Positions 1-7,787 of a stretch of 28,122 bases of DNA are shown here, piece by piece (position 1 is the first letter of the stretch; each line of letters opens with the position of its first letter). The notes under the pieces were generated by a model. The model was not told where the DNA came from. It saw only the letters and a list, made by a program, of their open reading frames with translations, and searched no databases. The position numbers and the translations under genes were made by a program. Source of the stretch: an uncultured Bacteroides sp. (GTDB lineage Bacteria > Bacteroidota > Bacteroidia > Bacteroidales > Bacteroidaceae); the NCBI RefSeq assembly GCF_910578895.1, contig NZ_CAJTSC010000011.1, positions 1 to 28,122 of the forward strand. Direction: 5' to 3'.

Positions 1-1
1 C

Positions 2-1033
2 GGTTCGCTGGACTATATACCCAAGCAACTTGTGGAAGACAAACTCGTGCCTCTGCTACGGAACATATTGAAGGAACGGCACACCGGACGAAGCCGTATG
101 CCCCTGTTCTCTCGTGACGGCTCGGCTTTCCAAGCCATCATGAAGCGGATAAGGCTGGTAGCCCCCACCGACATGAGTGTGCTGATATTCGGGGAGAACG
201 GCACGGGCAAGGAGCATATCGCCCACCTGCTGCACGACAAGGGCAAGCGGGCAGGAAAGCCGTTTGTGGCTGTGGACTGCGGTTCGCTCACCAAAGAACT
301 TGCGCCGTCGGCTTTCTTCGGACACGTCAGAGGGGCGTTCACGGGTGCGGACAGTGCCAAGAAAGGTTATTTCCATGAGGCGGAAGGCGGCACGCTGTTT
401 TTGGACGAGGTGGGCAACCTCGCACCGGAAACCCAGCAGATGCTTCTGCGTGCCATACAGGAACGACGGTTCCGTCCCGTTGGCGACAAGTCTGACCGGA
501 GTTTCAATGTCCGCATCATCGCCGCCACCAACGAGGATCTGGAGAAGGCGGTCCATGAAAAGCGTTTCCGGCAGGATTTATTATACCGTCTGCATGACTT
601 CGAGATAACCGTCCCGCCGTTGCGCGATTGTCAGGAGGACGTCATGCCGCTGGCTGAGTTCTTCCGTGAAATTGCGAACCGGGAACTGGAGTGTGATGTC
701 ATCGGCTTTGACGGAGAAGCCCGCAAGACATTGCTGACCCATGCGTGGCCGGGCAATGTCCGCGAGCTTCGTCAGAAAATCATGGGAGCGGTGTTGCAGG
801 CGCAGACGGGTCTTGTCACGAAAGAGCATCTGGAACTTACCGTGACAAGGGCGACCTCACCTGTCAGCTTCGCCCTGCGCAACGATGCGGAAGACAAGGA
901 GCGTGTCTTACGCGCGTTGAAGCAGGCGAACGGGAACCGCAAGGTTGCCGCCGAACTGCTCGGGATAGGACGTACGACGCTGTACAACAAACTGGAAGAA
1001 TATGGATTGAAGTATAAATTTCAGCAACCATAG
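2..1033 (+). CDS. rteB: RteB-like sigma-54-dependent response regulator, 5'-truncated by window edge
   Basis: The reading frame is open to the left edge, and the first residues (GSLDYIPK) look like the end of a receiver domain with its conserved Lys. So this is the C-terminal part of a two-component response regulator and not a complete gene starting at the first GTG. It carries an AAA+ sigma-54 activator domain: Walker A GENGTGKE, the sigma-54-contacting GAFTGA loop, Walker B GGTLFLDE, an R-finger region and WPGNVREL. A Fis-type helix-turn-helix closes it (NRKVAAELLGIGRTTLYNKL). By known family function it would bind DNA upstream of RpoN promoters and activate transcription. The closest match I recognise is RteB of CTnDOT-type Bacteroides conjugative transposons, which with the sensor kinase RteA responds to tetracycline and switches on excision and transfer. 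The RteB name rests on recall of the family; the domain call is secure. Confidence 0.8.
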   Translation, partial: GSLDYIPKQLVEDKLVPLLRNILKERHTGRSRMPLFSRDGSAFQAIMKRIRLVAPTDMSVLIFGENGTGKEHIAHLLHDKGKRAGKPFVAVDCGSLTKELAPSAFFGHVRGAFTGADSAKKGYFHEAEGGTLFLDEVGNLAPETQQMLLRAIQERRFRPVGDKSDRSFNVRIIAATNEDLEKAVHEKRFRQDLLYRLHDFEITVPPLRDCQEDVMPLAEFFREIANRELECDVIGFDGEARKTLLTHAWPGNVRELRQKIMGAVLQAQTGLVTKEHLELTVTRATSPVSFALRNDAEDKERVLRALKQANGNRKVAAELLGIGRTTLYNKLEEYGLKYKFQQP

Positions 1034-1089
1034 CCGGTAATTCACTGAATTTGGCTATCCCAAAAGTGTGTTTTTTCAAAAAATAGTAT

Positions 1090-1097
1090 TATCTTTG
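1090..1097 (+). promoter_or_regulatory. Candidate Bacteroides -7 promoter box downstream of the rteB-like gene
   Basis: TATCTTTG matches the Bacteroides -7 consensus TAnnTTTG. The expected -33 TTTG is poor (only a T-rich run about 20 bp upstream). In CTnDOT the next gene after rteB, rteC, has its own promoter, but no rteC is recognisable here: downstream sequence runs into the antisense end of a damaged integrase after a 42-codon open frame (1126-1254) of no known family. Confidence 0.35.
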
Positions 1098-1177
1098 CAT
1101 TTAGAAAAAGTGTTCTTTTGATTTAATGCAAAACGAGGTGAAATACAGAACTTCGCTTGTTTCTAAATCGTTACCCA

Positions 1178-2323
1178 TCAAGAAACGAATCTTTGCAAAA
1201 TATTCAATTTCAGCGATAAAGACAATTCGTAATGTCTTCCGCAATGGTAGGTGATGTGCTTCGTTATTCCGGCTTCCGCAACCCATTTCTTTATCGGACG
1301 GTTAATCCATGACGGGTCTGGCAGTCCGCCAAAAACTAATTGTTCGCCGTCCTTCCTTTCACCACATAATTGAAATGCTTGTTCGGATATAGGCATATAC
1401 TCAACGCCTTTGGTCTTTTGCTGAGTAAAGTTCAAACGGTAACCACCATTGAATACCTCTATCTCTGACCACTTCAACTTTTGAATGTCACAATGACGAA
1501 GCCCGGTAAGTGCAGAAAAGAGGGCGGCACGCTTCAACAACGGGTCGCATGGAGTTTGAGCCAAGCGGTTCAGTTCTTTAATGGTCAAGTATTCCCTACG
1601 GCTTTCTTGACCTTGAATACCCTTGATCTTTGCCCCAATATCAACCGTTAAATAGCCGTCAATGAAAGCCTGCTTCAATGCAGCCTTGAATATGGAGAAA
1701 TAAGTGGATGCCGTATTTTGCGAGATGACACCTTTCTTGCCTCCTCCCTGTGGGGCGTTCAATAGGAACATACGGAATGATTCTATCAGCTTCAAGTCAA
1801 TCTGTGAGAAAAGGATGGTATCTCCTTTCGCAAAGATTTTCAACAATTCATGTACACGCTTCCAGTTGATGATAATAGAATCGGAGCTATAGGCGTGGCG
1901 TAACCGTTGCACATGGTCGAAGTAGTCTATGAAGTTGCAACGTGAACGCTCTAGCTGCTCTGCCTGTTCTGCATCCGTTTCAGAATAAAGCGAAGCGTTA
2001 TCGTATTCCTTTTGGCGCAGGCTCCTCACCTTGTCGGCATAGATACACGATTCTTGGTCTAATTGAGATTTGCATTGAATGATGCCGTTCAAGTCACGCT
2101 TTAGCTTATAAGTGGTCTTGCCGTCTTTGTCGGTTCGGGCATTCCGCGACTTATCCCATATGGGAGTGGTTATAGTACGGTTCAGATATTCACGCACTCT
2201 TTGAGGAGTGGGTTTGTCTGCTTGGAAAACCGGATAAGCTTCAACATACAGGTACCATTCCTCGCGGTATTCCGATTTGCGGAGTTTTACTGAAACTCGT
2301 GTATTGGCCAACGCTTTCTTCAT
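1178..2323 (-). pseudogene. Tyrosine recombinase/integrase, 3'-truncated (no catalytic tyrosine)
   Basis: This is a phage-type tyrosine recombinase of a Bacteroides mobile element. The N-terminal arm/SAM-like region is followed by the core-binding part and a catalytic domain. Visible catalytic landmarks are the first Arg in ALTGLRHCDIQKLKW, the beta-strand Lys in QQKTKGVEYMPI, and box II His/Arg in YHCGRH. Intact relatives continue with an RHT(F/Y)AT helix, an LGH motif and the nucleophilic Tyr. Here the protein departs from the family right after CGRH and stops 18 residues later. The tyrosine is therefore absent and the product should be catalytically dead. A second frame further on reads LMGNDLETSEVLY, vaguely like the LGH...Y segment, so decay by frameshifts is an alternative to truncation by recombination. 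Its start codon overlaps the stop of the upstream HTH gene by 4 bp (ATGA). Confidence 0.75.
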
Positions 2324-2880
2324 TGCTTCATCCCTTTATATAGGTTATCAATTTCTTTCTTGGGCACATAAACGAAGTTACCTATCTGCCGGGTAGGGAT
2401 AGAGTATTTACGGATATGTAGATAGACCGTACTGTCTTCTAAATGAAACTTCTTGGATATTTCGCCGATAGTATAACAGTCTTTAGGCTCCAAGCTATAT
2501 AGTTTTGCAACGGGTTTGGGTTTTGTCAGAGCTTTCTTTCGTAGCGGATAGAGTTTCAGCAGTTCTTCTTTGCTGACACGGATTTGGTTAGTTCCAAGAT
2601 TTATGTGCGAAATAGTCCCTTTATGTATCAGACGATACAGCGTATCTTTGCTGATGCCGAACATGGCATAAGCTTCCGACACCTTGATGTAATCTTGGTG
2701 CTTCGGGATGCTCTTTACAATTTCATCCAATCGCTGATTCCGCTTCTCTTCGTCTTTCCTGCGCTTATAGGCAATGTTGGAACAGCGTTTGGAGCAATAC
2801 CACGATTCTATGGTCTTGGCGATGAACTCCTGACCACACACCTGGCATTTGCGCTTTATCTCGAACTTTGCTGCTGGCAT
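2320..2880 (-). CDS. Zinc-ribbon plus double helix-turn-helix (excisionase-like) protein
   Basis: The 186-residue protein starts with a likely Zn-binding knuckle (CQVCGQ about 13-18, YCSKRC about 28-33), followed by a basic linker. Two MerR/excisionase-type (HTH_17-like) helix-turn-helix modules follow, at about residues 63-112 (YIKVSEAYAMFGISKDTLYR...) and about 135-180 (YTIGEISKKFHLEDSTVY...). Proteins of this kind commonly sit directly upstream of tyrosine integrases in Bacteroides mobile elements and act as accessory DNA-binding or directionality factors. The 4-bp ATGA overlap with the integrase supports translational coupling. The gene looks intact although its integrase partner is not. 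The specific role, excision factor or regulator, is inference. Confidence 0.7.
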   Translation of the reverse strand: MPAAKFEIKRKCQVCGQEFIAKTIESWYCSKRCSNIAYKRRKDEEKRNQRLDEIVKSIPKHQDYIKVSEAYAMFGISKDTLYRLIHKGTISHINLGTNQIRVSKEELLKLYPLRKKALTKPKPVAKLYSLEPKDCYTIGEISKKFHLEDSTVYLHIRKYSIPTRQIGNFVYVPKKEIDNLYKGMKQ

Positions 2881-2965
2881 AATGCTGATTTTTACTTGTT
2901 TGTATTCAATCCGTTTATATTTTGTCGCAGATTTCCGACTTTCTTATCGCGGCACAAATATGGTA

Positions 2966-2999
2966 CAAATATACAATAAAAATCCGAGAAACAAGCAAA
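2966..2999 (-). promoter_or_regulatory. Candidate promoter of the HTH-integrase pair
   Basis: On the minus strand TATATTTG (plus-strand CAAATATA) fits the -7 consensus TAnnTTTG, with a TTTG about 22 bp upstream as a possible -33 box. A second near copy (CATATTTG, 2955-2962) lies 11 bp downstream, so ACAAATAT is directly repeated. The predicted leader is about 75 nt. Confidence 0.4.
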
Positions 3000-3022
3000 T
3001 CCATCAGAAAGTGTTAAAAATA

Positions 3023-3057
3023 AAGTAGGGTGTAACTCATTGAGCTACACCCTACTT
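3023..3057 (-). terminator. Rho-independent terminator of dnaK
   Basis: Two 16-nt arms (3023-3038 and 3042-3057) pair at 15 of 16 positions around a 3-nt loop. On the minus strand the stem is followed by a T-rich run (TTATTTTTAA). It lies about 32 nt past the dnaK stop. It may also block transcription between dnaK and the mobile-element remnant. Confidence 0.8.
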
Positions 3058-3089
3058 CTCTATCGTTAGTTATCGTTGTTTACCGATAC

Positions 3090-4997
3090 TTACTTCACTT
3101 CCTCAAAATCAGCATCCTGCACATTGTCACCATGTTTGCTGTTATCCTGAGCACCGCCTTGTTGACCTGCATTCATATCAGGACCGGCTTGCGCACCGCT
3201 CTGAGCATACATCTCTGCACTTGCAGCCTGGAAAGCTGTATTCAGTTCAGCCATTGCAGAATCAACGGCAGCTAAATCCTGTGCTTTGTGTGCATCCTTC
3301 AGTTTCTGTAAAGCAGCTTCAATCGGAGCCTTCTTGTCGGCAGAAAGTTTGTCACCCAGTTCTTTCAATTGGTTTTCAGTAGTGAAAATCATTGAGTCTG
3401 CTTGATTCAGCTTATCAATCTTCTCACGCTCTTTCTTGTCTGCTTCGGCATTAGCTTCGGCTTCAGCTTTCATCTTCTCAATTTCCTCCTTACTCAAACC
3501 GCTGGAAGCTTCGATACGGATGGCTTGCTCCTTACCGGTAGCCTTATCTTTGGCAGATACCTTCAAAATACCATTGGCATCGATATCGAATGTCACTTCA
3601 ATCTGAGGAACACCGCGACGAGCCGGAGCGATACCTGTTAAGTTAAACTGACCAATTGACTTATTCTGAGCAGCCATCGGACGCTCACCCTGCAGTACGT
3701 GGATGGTAACTTCCGTTTGGTTATCGGCAGCAGTGGAGAAAGTCTCGCTCTTTTTGCACGGAATAGTAGTGTTGGCATCAATCAACTTGGTCATTACACC
3801 ACCCAAGGTTTCAATACCCATAGATAACGGAGTAACATCCAACAACACAACCCCCTTGATTTCATCTGTCAAAACAGCACCTTGAACTGCGGCACCTACA
3901 GCTACTACTTCATCCGGATTAACGCCCTTGGAAGGAACTTTGCCAAAGAAGTCTTCTACCAACTTCTGTACAGCCGGGATACGTGAAGAACCACCCACAA
4001 GAATTACCTCATCCACATCTGCATTGTTCAGACCTGCATCGCTCATTGCTTTCTTGCACGGTTCCAGACAAGCCTGAATCAGGTTATGTGCCAGGGCTTC
4101 GAACTTGGCACGAGTCAGTGTCTTCACCAAGTGTTTGGGCACACCGCCTACCGGCATGATGTATGGCAAATTGATTTCAGTACTTGTAGAAGAAGACAAC
4201 TCAATCTTGGCCTTTTCAGCAGCTTCCTTCAAGCGTTGCATAGCCATCGGGTCTTGAGTGAGGTCGGCACCTTCATCGTTCTTGAACTCCTGAACCAACC
4301 AGTCAATGATTACCTGGTCGAAGTCATCACCACCCAAGTGAGTATCACCATTGGTTGACAACACTTCAAATACACCGCCACCGAATTCAAGAATAGAAAT
4401 ATCAAACGTACCACCACCAAGGTCAAATACGGCAACTTTCATATCCTTGTTTGCCTTATCAATACCGTACGCCAATGCAGCAGCTGTCGGTTCGTTCACA
4501 ATACGCTTCACTTCGAGACCTGCAATCTGACCGGCTTCTTTGGTAGCTTGACGCTGAGAGTCAGAGAAGTATGCAGGAACGGTGATTACAGCTTCCGTCA
4601 CTTCCTGTCCCAAATAGTCTTCGGCGGTTTTCTTCATCTTCTGAAGGATCATTGCCGAAATTTCCTGTGGAGTATAGAGACGTCCGTCAATGTCCACACG
4701 CGGAGTGTTGTTGTCGCCCTTTACCACCTTATAAGGCATACGACCGATTTCTTTCTGCACTTGTTCCCAGTTTTCACCCATGAAACGTTTGATGGAGAAA
4801 ACCGTACGAGTGGGGTTCGTGATAGCCTGACGCTTGGCAGGATCACCAATTTTACGTTCACCACCATCTACAAACGCCACTACTGAAGGAGTAGTGCGCT
4901 TACCTTCACTATTTGCAATTACTACAGGTTCGTTACCTTCAAATACGGAAACGCAAGAGTTTGTAGTTCCTAAGTCAATACCAATAATTTTTCCCAT
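3090..4997 (-). CDS. dnaK: Chaperone protein DnaK (Hsp70)
   Basis: DnaK is the ATP-driven cytosolic chaperone that binds exposed hydrophobic peptides with DnaJ and GrpE. The start is the ATG giving MGKIIGIDLGTTNSCV, the canonical Hsp70 N-terminus; an upstream in-frame ATG would add nine residues foreign to the family. The product is 635 residues, normal for DnaK. Visible signatures are IDLGTTNS (phosphate 1), VFDLGGGTFDISIL (phosphate 2) and VILVGGSSRIPAVQ (adenosine region). The substrate-binding domain (LLDVTPLSMGIETLGG...) and the helical lid follow, with a low-complexity tail ending EEVK. It is monocistronic: no grpE or dnaJ is adjacent, as is usual in Bacteroides. No housekeeping -7 box was found upstream. 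Confidence 0.97.
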   Translation of the reverse strand: MGKIIGIDLGTTNSCVSVFEGNEPVVIANSEGKRTTPSVVAFVDGGERKIGDPAKRQAITNPTRTVFSIKRFMGENWEQVQKEIGRMPYKVVKGDNNTPRVDIDGRLYTPQEISAMILQKMKKTAEDYLGQEVTEAVITVPAYFSDSQRQATKEAGQIAGLEVKRIVNEPTAAALAYGIDKANKDMKVAVFDLGGGTFDISILEFGGGVFEVLSTNGDTHLGGDDFDQVIIDWLVQEFKNDEGADLTQDPMAMQRLKEAAEKAKIELSSSTSTEINLPYIMPVGGVPKHLVKTLTRAKFEALAHNLIQACLEPCKKAMSDAGLNNADVDEVILVGGSSRIPAVQKLVEDFFGKVPSKGVNPDEVVAVGAAVQGAVLTDEIKGVVLLDVTPLSMGIETLGGVMTKLIDANTTIPCKKSETFSTAADNQTEVTIHVLQGERPMAAQNKSIGQFNLTGIAPARRGVPQIEVTFDIDANGILKVSAKDKATGKEQAIRIEASSGLSKEEIEKMKAEAEANAEADKKEREKIDKLNQADSMIFTTENQLKELGDKLSADKKAPIEAALQKLKDAHKAQDLAAVDSAMAELNTAFQAASAEMYAQSGAQAGPDMNAGQQGGAQDNSKHGDNVQDADFEEVK

Positions 4998-5067
4998 GAT
5001 TGTTATTTTTTTATTTGTTATCATTCTATGTTTTCATGTCCGCCACCCGGCAGACAGCAATAAGAAG

Positions 5068-5084
5068 ACAAACGTTGTGCCAAA
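5068..5084 (-). promoter_or_regulatory. Sigma-54-like (TGGCAC-N5-TTG) motif upstream of dnaK
   Basis: Read on the minus strand, TTTGGCACAACGTTTGT contains TGGCAC, five bases, then TTGT. The sigma-54 -24/-12 consensus is TGGCAC-N5-TTGC, so only the -12 C is missing. It would start transcription about 60 nt before the dnaK ATG. No TAnnTTTG was found in the minus-strand upstream region. It could equally be a variant heat-shock promoter or chance. Confidence 0.3.
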
Positions 5085-5123
5085 TTGTTCTGAACTGTCG
5101 CAGATTTATACTTTGTCAGTTCA

Positions 5124-5140
5124 TCTGCCAGTTTGGCAGA
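5124..5140. promoter_or_regulatory. Perfect palindrome upstream of dnaK, candidate operator
   Basis: TCTGCCA-gtt-TGGCAGA is a perfect 7-bp inverted repeat with a 3-bp centre. It lies about 130 bp before the dnaK start and is followed on the minus strand by related half-sites (CTGACA, then TTGGCAC). It is not a CIRCE element. A role as a heat-shock operator is inferred from position only. Confidence 0.35.
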
Positions 5141-5374
5141 ATTTAAGACTGTTTTCCTGCCGAAAATTACCATTTGCCAATTCCTATCTTAAAATCTTAC
5201 TTCTGTCCACCAACTGAAAAAGAGCAAACTGAACATGAACAATATCAATCGGCTTTCCTCCATGCATTCAAAGCCTATTTGGATTTTCTGAAAAAATATT
5301 ATCCCCACCCAGTCTGCCACGCCCCTCTCTATTATTGACACCTGTTTAAAAATAATAAGGATGCCAAAATAAAA

Positions 5375-5459
5375 ATTAGAATACAAATTACGCAAGCAAT
5401 GTTCTTTACTTCCAAAAGCCAGAACCTGTCCGACTTTATTACGCAATTTGTATTCTAAT
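5375..5459. repeat. Nested inverted repeat downstream of META lipoprotein
   Basis: Two 18-bp arms (5375-5392, 5442-5459) pair at 17 of 18 positions around a 49-nt centre, which contains its own GTTCT/AGAAC arms (5401-5405, 5421-5425). The word ATTACGCAA also occurs twice in direct orientation (5388-5396, 5439-5447). On the minus strand it lies about 40 nt past the lipoprotein stop and is followed by a T-rich run, so it may act as its terminator. Confidence 0.55.
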
Positions 5460-5500
5460 CTTTATTCCAACACCCTTCTATAGAGAATAAGGCGTACCCG

Positions 5501-6292
5501 TTATTTCTTTGCCAATACCATCACCAGATTATTATCCGCATCATAAAAGCCCATATCACCATTTGCCAACTTGCCAAAAGAGCGAGCTGCATTCAATGAT
5601 TTCATTACCCGGCCTTCTACTTCCAAATCAGGACATGCCATCATGGTGCTGATAACTCGTGAAAAAGAGATAGCCACAGGATTGGCATCATCCACCTCAA
5701 ACGAACCGTTAATGATATTACATCCGGCATTACCATGCAGGCGTTTCTGCGCAACATCGAACACAATATTAGGCTGCTTTTCCATTCCTGACGGAATAGC
5801 CTCCCCACCCGCTTCACTAATCATCCATTCGCCATTCAAATCGGACAGTTTGGAAGAAGCCTCTTTTTTCTGCAACACAATGAGCGGACGATTGGAAGAA
5901 CCGCACAGAGCCATATTCCCCTTGCCCAGTTGTTTATATTTCTTTACTTGTCCCAAAGCCGCCAAAACATTGCTCTCTACCGTCATGTCGGGACACATCA
6001 TACGCGTACTTCCTAATGCACCAAGATTTATCTGCCCGGGAGTGGCATTCACATCAAACGACCCCATCAGGCGGTTACAGCCGCTATTACCATACACTTT
6101 TCCATTCTTGGTGTCAAAACCGATAAAAGGAAACTCCTGATCCGGAGCAGGCACAACCGCGCTACCATTTATTTCAATAATATTCCACTCACCGCTCAAC
6201 GAAGAGAGAGTTGCGGCGTTTTTAGTAGAAGCACAAGATGACAACCCCATCAAGGTAGCCGCCATACAAAGGGAAACAAATACTTTTTTCAT
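5501..6292 (-). CDS. Lipoprotein with two META (HslJ-like) domains
   Basis: The N-terminus is a lipoprotein signal ending at LSSC (Cys20), so the protein is probably anchored to the cell envelope. Two tandem META domains follow, at about residues 32-140 and 148-262. Each has a GEW(N/M)I opening and a central GNSGCN/GNAGCN motif. The later MMCPD/MMACPD motif is conserved, as in the HslJ/META family. The family is linked in other bacteria to heat-shock or antibiotic-stress phenotypes, but its molecular role is not established. The gene stands alone, reading away from carboxynorspermidine synthase, with its own promoter. It lies next to dnaK on the same strand, separated by the repeat region. 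Confidence 0.85.
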   Translation of the reverse strand: MKKVFVSLCMAATLMGLSSCASTKNAATLSSLSGEWNIIEINGSAVVPAPDQEFPFIGFDTKNGKVYGNSGCNRLMGSFDVNATPGQINLGALGSTRMMCPDMTVESNVLAALGQVKKYKQLGKGNMALCGSSNRPLIVLQKKEASSKLSDLNGEWMISEAGGEAIPSGMEKQPNIVFDVAQKRLHGNAGCNIINGSFEVDDANPVAISFSRVISTMMACPDLEVEGRVMKSLNAARSFGKLANGDMGFYDADNNLVMVLAKK

Positions 6293-6324
6293 TGCTTTTT
6301 TTGTTTAAGTTAATTTTTCGCGAA

Positions 6325-6354
6325 CAAAGATATGTAAAATAACTAAAAAACAAA
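6325..6354 (-). promoter_or_regulatory. Promoter of the META lipoprotein
   Basis: On the minus strand TATCTTTG (plus CAAAGATA, 6325-6332) fits TAnnTTTG exactly, and TTTG (plus CAAA, 6351-6354) lies 18 bp upstream as the -33 box. This predicts a leader of about 25-30 nt. Confidence 0.6.
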
Positions 6355-6428
6355 TCCTTTGTTTAGAAATAGCAGTACTTTCTCTAAAGTATTTAGCAGG
6401 ATTTTAATGTTTATCTGAGAATTAACCT

Positions 6429-6436
6429 TATATTTG
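6429..6436 (+). promoter_or_regulatory. -7 box of the carboxynorspermidine synthase-bcp-recA cluster
   Basis: TATATTTG fits the Bacteroides -7 consensus and sits about 50 bp before the start codon. A clear -33 TTTG is not evident. Confidence 0.5.
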
Positions 6437-6484
6437 CTCTTCGAAAAATGATAATCATATTTTAAACTCTTGTAAGTAAAAGAA

Positions 6485-7678
6485 ATGGGTAAAGTTCTTA
6501 TTATCGGTGCAGGCGGTGTAGGTACCGTTGTTGCGCACAAAGTGGCTCAAAATCCGGATGTGTTTACAGAAATCATGATTGCCAGCCGCACTAAATCCAA
6601 ATGTGACGCTGTCGTAAAAGCAATCGATAACCCCAATATCAAAACCGCCCAGGTAGATGCAGACAATGTGGACGAGTTGGTGGCACTTTTCGATAGTTTC
6701 AAACCCGAAATCGTCATAAACGTAGCTCTCCCCTATCAGGATCTTACCATCATGGAAGCCTGTCTGAAAAGCGGAGTTAACTATTTGGATACAGCCAATT
6801 ATGAGCCGAAAGATGTTGCTCACTTTGAATACAGCTGGCAATGGGCATACAAAAAACGTTTCGAAGATGCCGGACTGACGGCAATTCTCGGTTGCGGTTT
6901 CGACCCGGGTGTCAGCGGCATATATACCGCCTATGCCGCCAAACACCACTTCGATGAAATTCAATACCTGGATATAGTAGACTGTAACGCAGGAAATCAC
7001 CACAAAGCATTCGCTACCAACTTTAATCCGGAGATTAACATTCGTGAAATCACCCAAAACGGACGTTATTATGAAAATGGCGAATGGGTGACTACCAAAC
7101 CGTTGGAAATCCATAAAGACCTCACTTATCCGAATATCGGTCCACGTGACTCCTATCTTCTTTATCACGAAGAACTGGAGTCTTTGGTAAAGAACTTCCC
7201 TTCCATTAAGCGCGCACGCTTCTGGATGACGTTCGGGCAAGAGTATCTGACCCACCTACGTGTCATCCAAAACATCGGTATGGCGCGTATTGACGAAGTG
7301 GAATACAACGGTATGAAGATTGTTCCGCTGCAATTCCTGAAAACTGTACTCCCCAACCCGCAGGATTTGGGCGAGAATTACGAAGGCGAAACTTCCATCG
7401 GTTGCCGTATCCGCGGTTTGAAAGACGGAAAAGAACGCACTTATTACGTATATAATAACTGCAGCCATCAGGAAGCATACAAGGAGACAGGTATGCAAGG
7501 AGTAAGCTACACCACCGGTGTACCCGCCATGATTGGCGCCATGATGTTCCTCAAAGGCTTGTGGAGAAAGCCGGGCGTATGGAACGTAGAGGAGTTCGAT
7601 CCCGATCCCTTCATGGAACAGCTTAACAAGCAAGGATTGCCTTGGCATGAAGTAATTGACGGAGATTTGGAAGTCTAA
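6485..7678 (+). CDS. Carboxynorspermidine synthase (saccharopine dehydrogenase family)
   Basis: The 397-residue protein has an N-terminal Rossmann fold (KVLIIGAGGVGTVVAHKV, nucleotide loop GAGGVG about 8-13) and the saccharopine-dehydrogenase layout, with ILGCGFDPGVSG about residue 138. This subfamily in Bacteroidetes is carboxynorspermidine (carboxyspermidine) dehydrogenase. It reductively condenses aspartate semialdehyde with a diamine using NADPH, and the decarboxylase NspC then gives norspermidine or spermidine. Length and motifs fit that enzyme better than lysine-pathway Lys9. No nspC lies in the window. It is first of three same-strand genes (bcp, recA), separated from bcp by an AT-rich inverted repeat. 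Substrate choice between putrescine and diaminopropane cannot be told from sequence. Confidence 0.85.
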   Translation: MGKVLIIGAGGVGTVVAHKVAQNPDVFTEIMIASRTKSKCDAVVKAIDNPNIKTAQVDADNVDELVALFDSFKPEIVINVALPYQDLTIMEACLKSGVNYLDTANYEPKDVAHFEYSWQWAYKKRFEDAGLTAILGCGFDPGVSGIYTAYAAKHHFDEIQYLDIVDCNAGNHHKAFATNFNPEINIREITQNGRYYENGEWVTTKPLEIHKDLTYPNIGPRDSYLLYHEELESLVKNFPSIKRARFWMTFGQEYLTHLRVIQNIGMARIDEVEYNGMKIVPLQFLKTVLPNPQDLGENYEGETSIGCRIRGLKDGKERTYYVYNNCSHQEAYKETGMQGVSYTTGVPAMIGAMMFLKGLWRKPGVWNVEEFDPDPFMEQLNKQGLPWHEVIDGDLEV

Positions 7679-7682
7679 ATAA

Positions 7683-7767
7683 TTTTGAATTATGAATTTT
7701 GAATTTGCAGTGACACCATATTCATGTGTTGCAAGTACTGTAACAATTCAAAATTTATAATTCAAAA
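7683..7767. repeat. AT-rich intergenic inverted repeat
   Basis: Arms near 7683-7706 and 7745-7767 are almost perfect inverted copies built from the words TTTTGAATT and AATTCAAAA, around a centre of about 38 nt. It fills the gap between carboxynorspermidine synthase and bcp, where it could form a long mRNA hairpin. Similar AATTCAAAATT-type repeats recur between Bacteroides genes. Confidence 0.6.
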
Positions 7768-7787
7768 TTCAAAATTGAATATACATT

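Larger units (their letters stand above)
4998..5500. other. Intergenic region between dnaK and the META lipoprotein
   Basis: About 500 bp with no credible gene. It holds the dnaK control region (palindrome and TTGGCAC-type motif, listed separately) and a nested inverted repeat close to the META lipoprotein stop. An 85-codon minus-strand frame (5189-5446) has no recognisable features and overlaps the inverted repeat, so it is not called. Confidence 0.6.

Noticed and set aside
1178..2880. Functional integrative element
   Set aside because: The integrase lacks the nucleophilic tyrosine segment, and no matching attachment repeats were identified by eye.
5189..5446. 85-codon minus-strand open frame between dnaK and the META lipoprotein
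   Set aside because: No recognisable domain or start context, and it overlaps the inverted repeat and the AT-rich control region.
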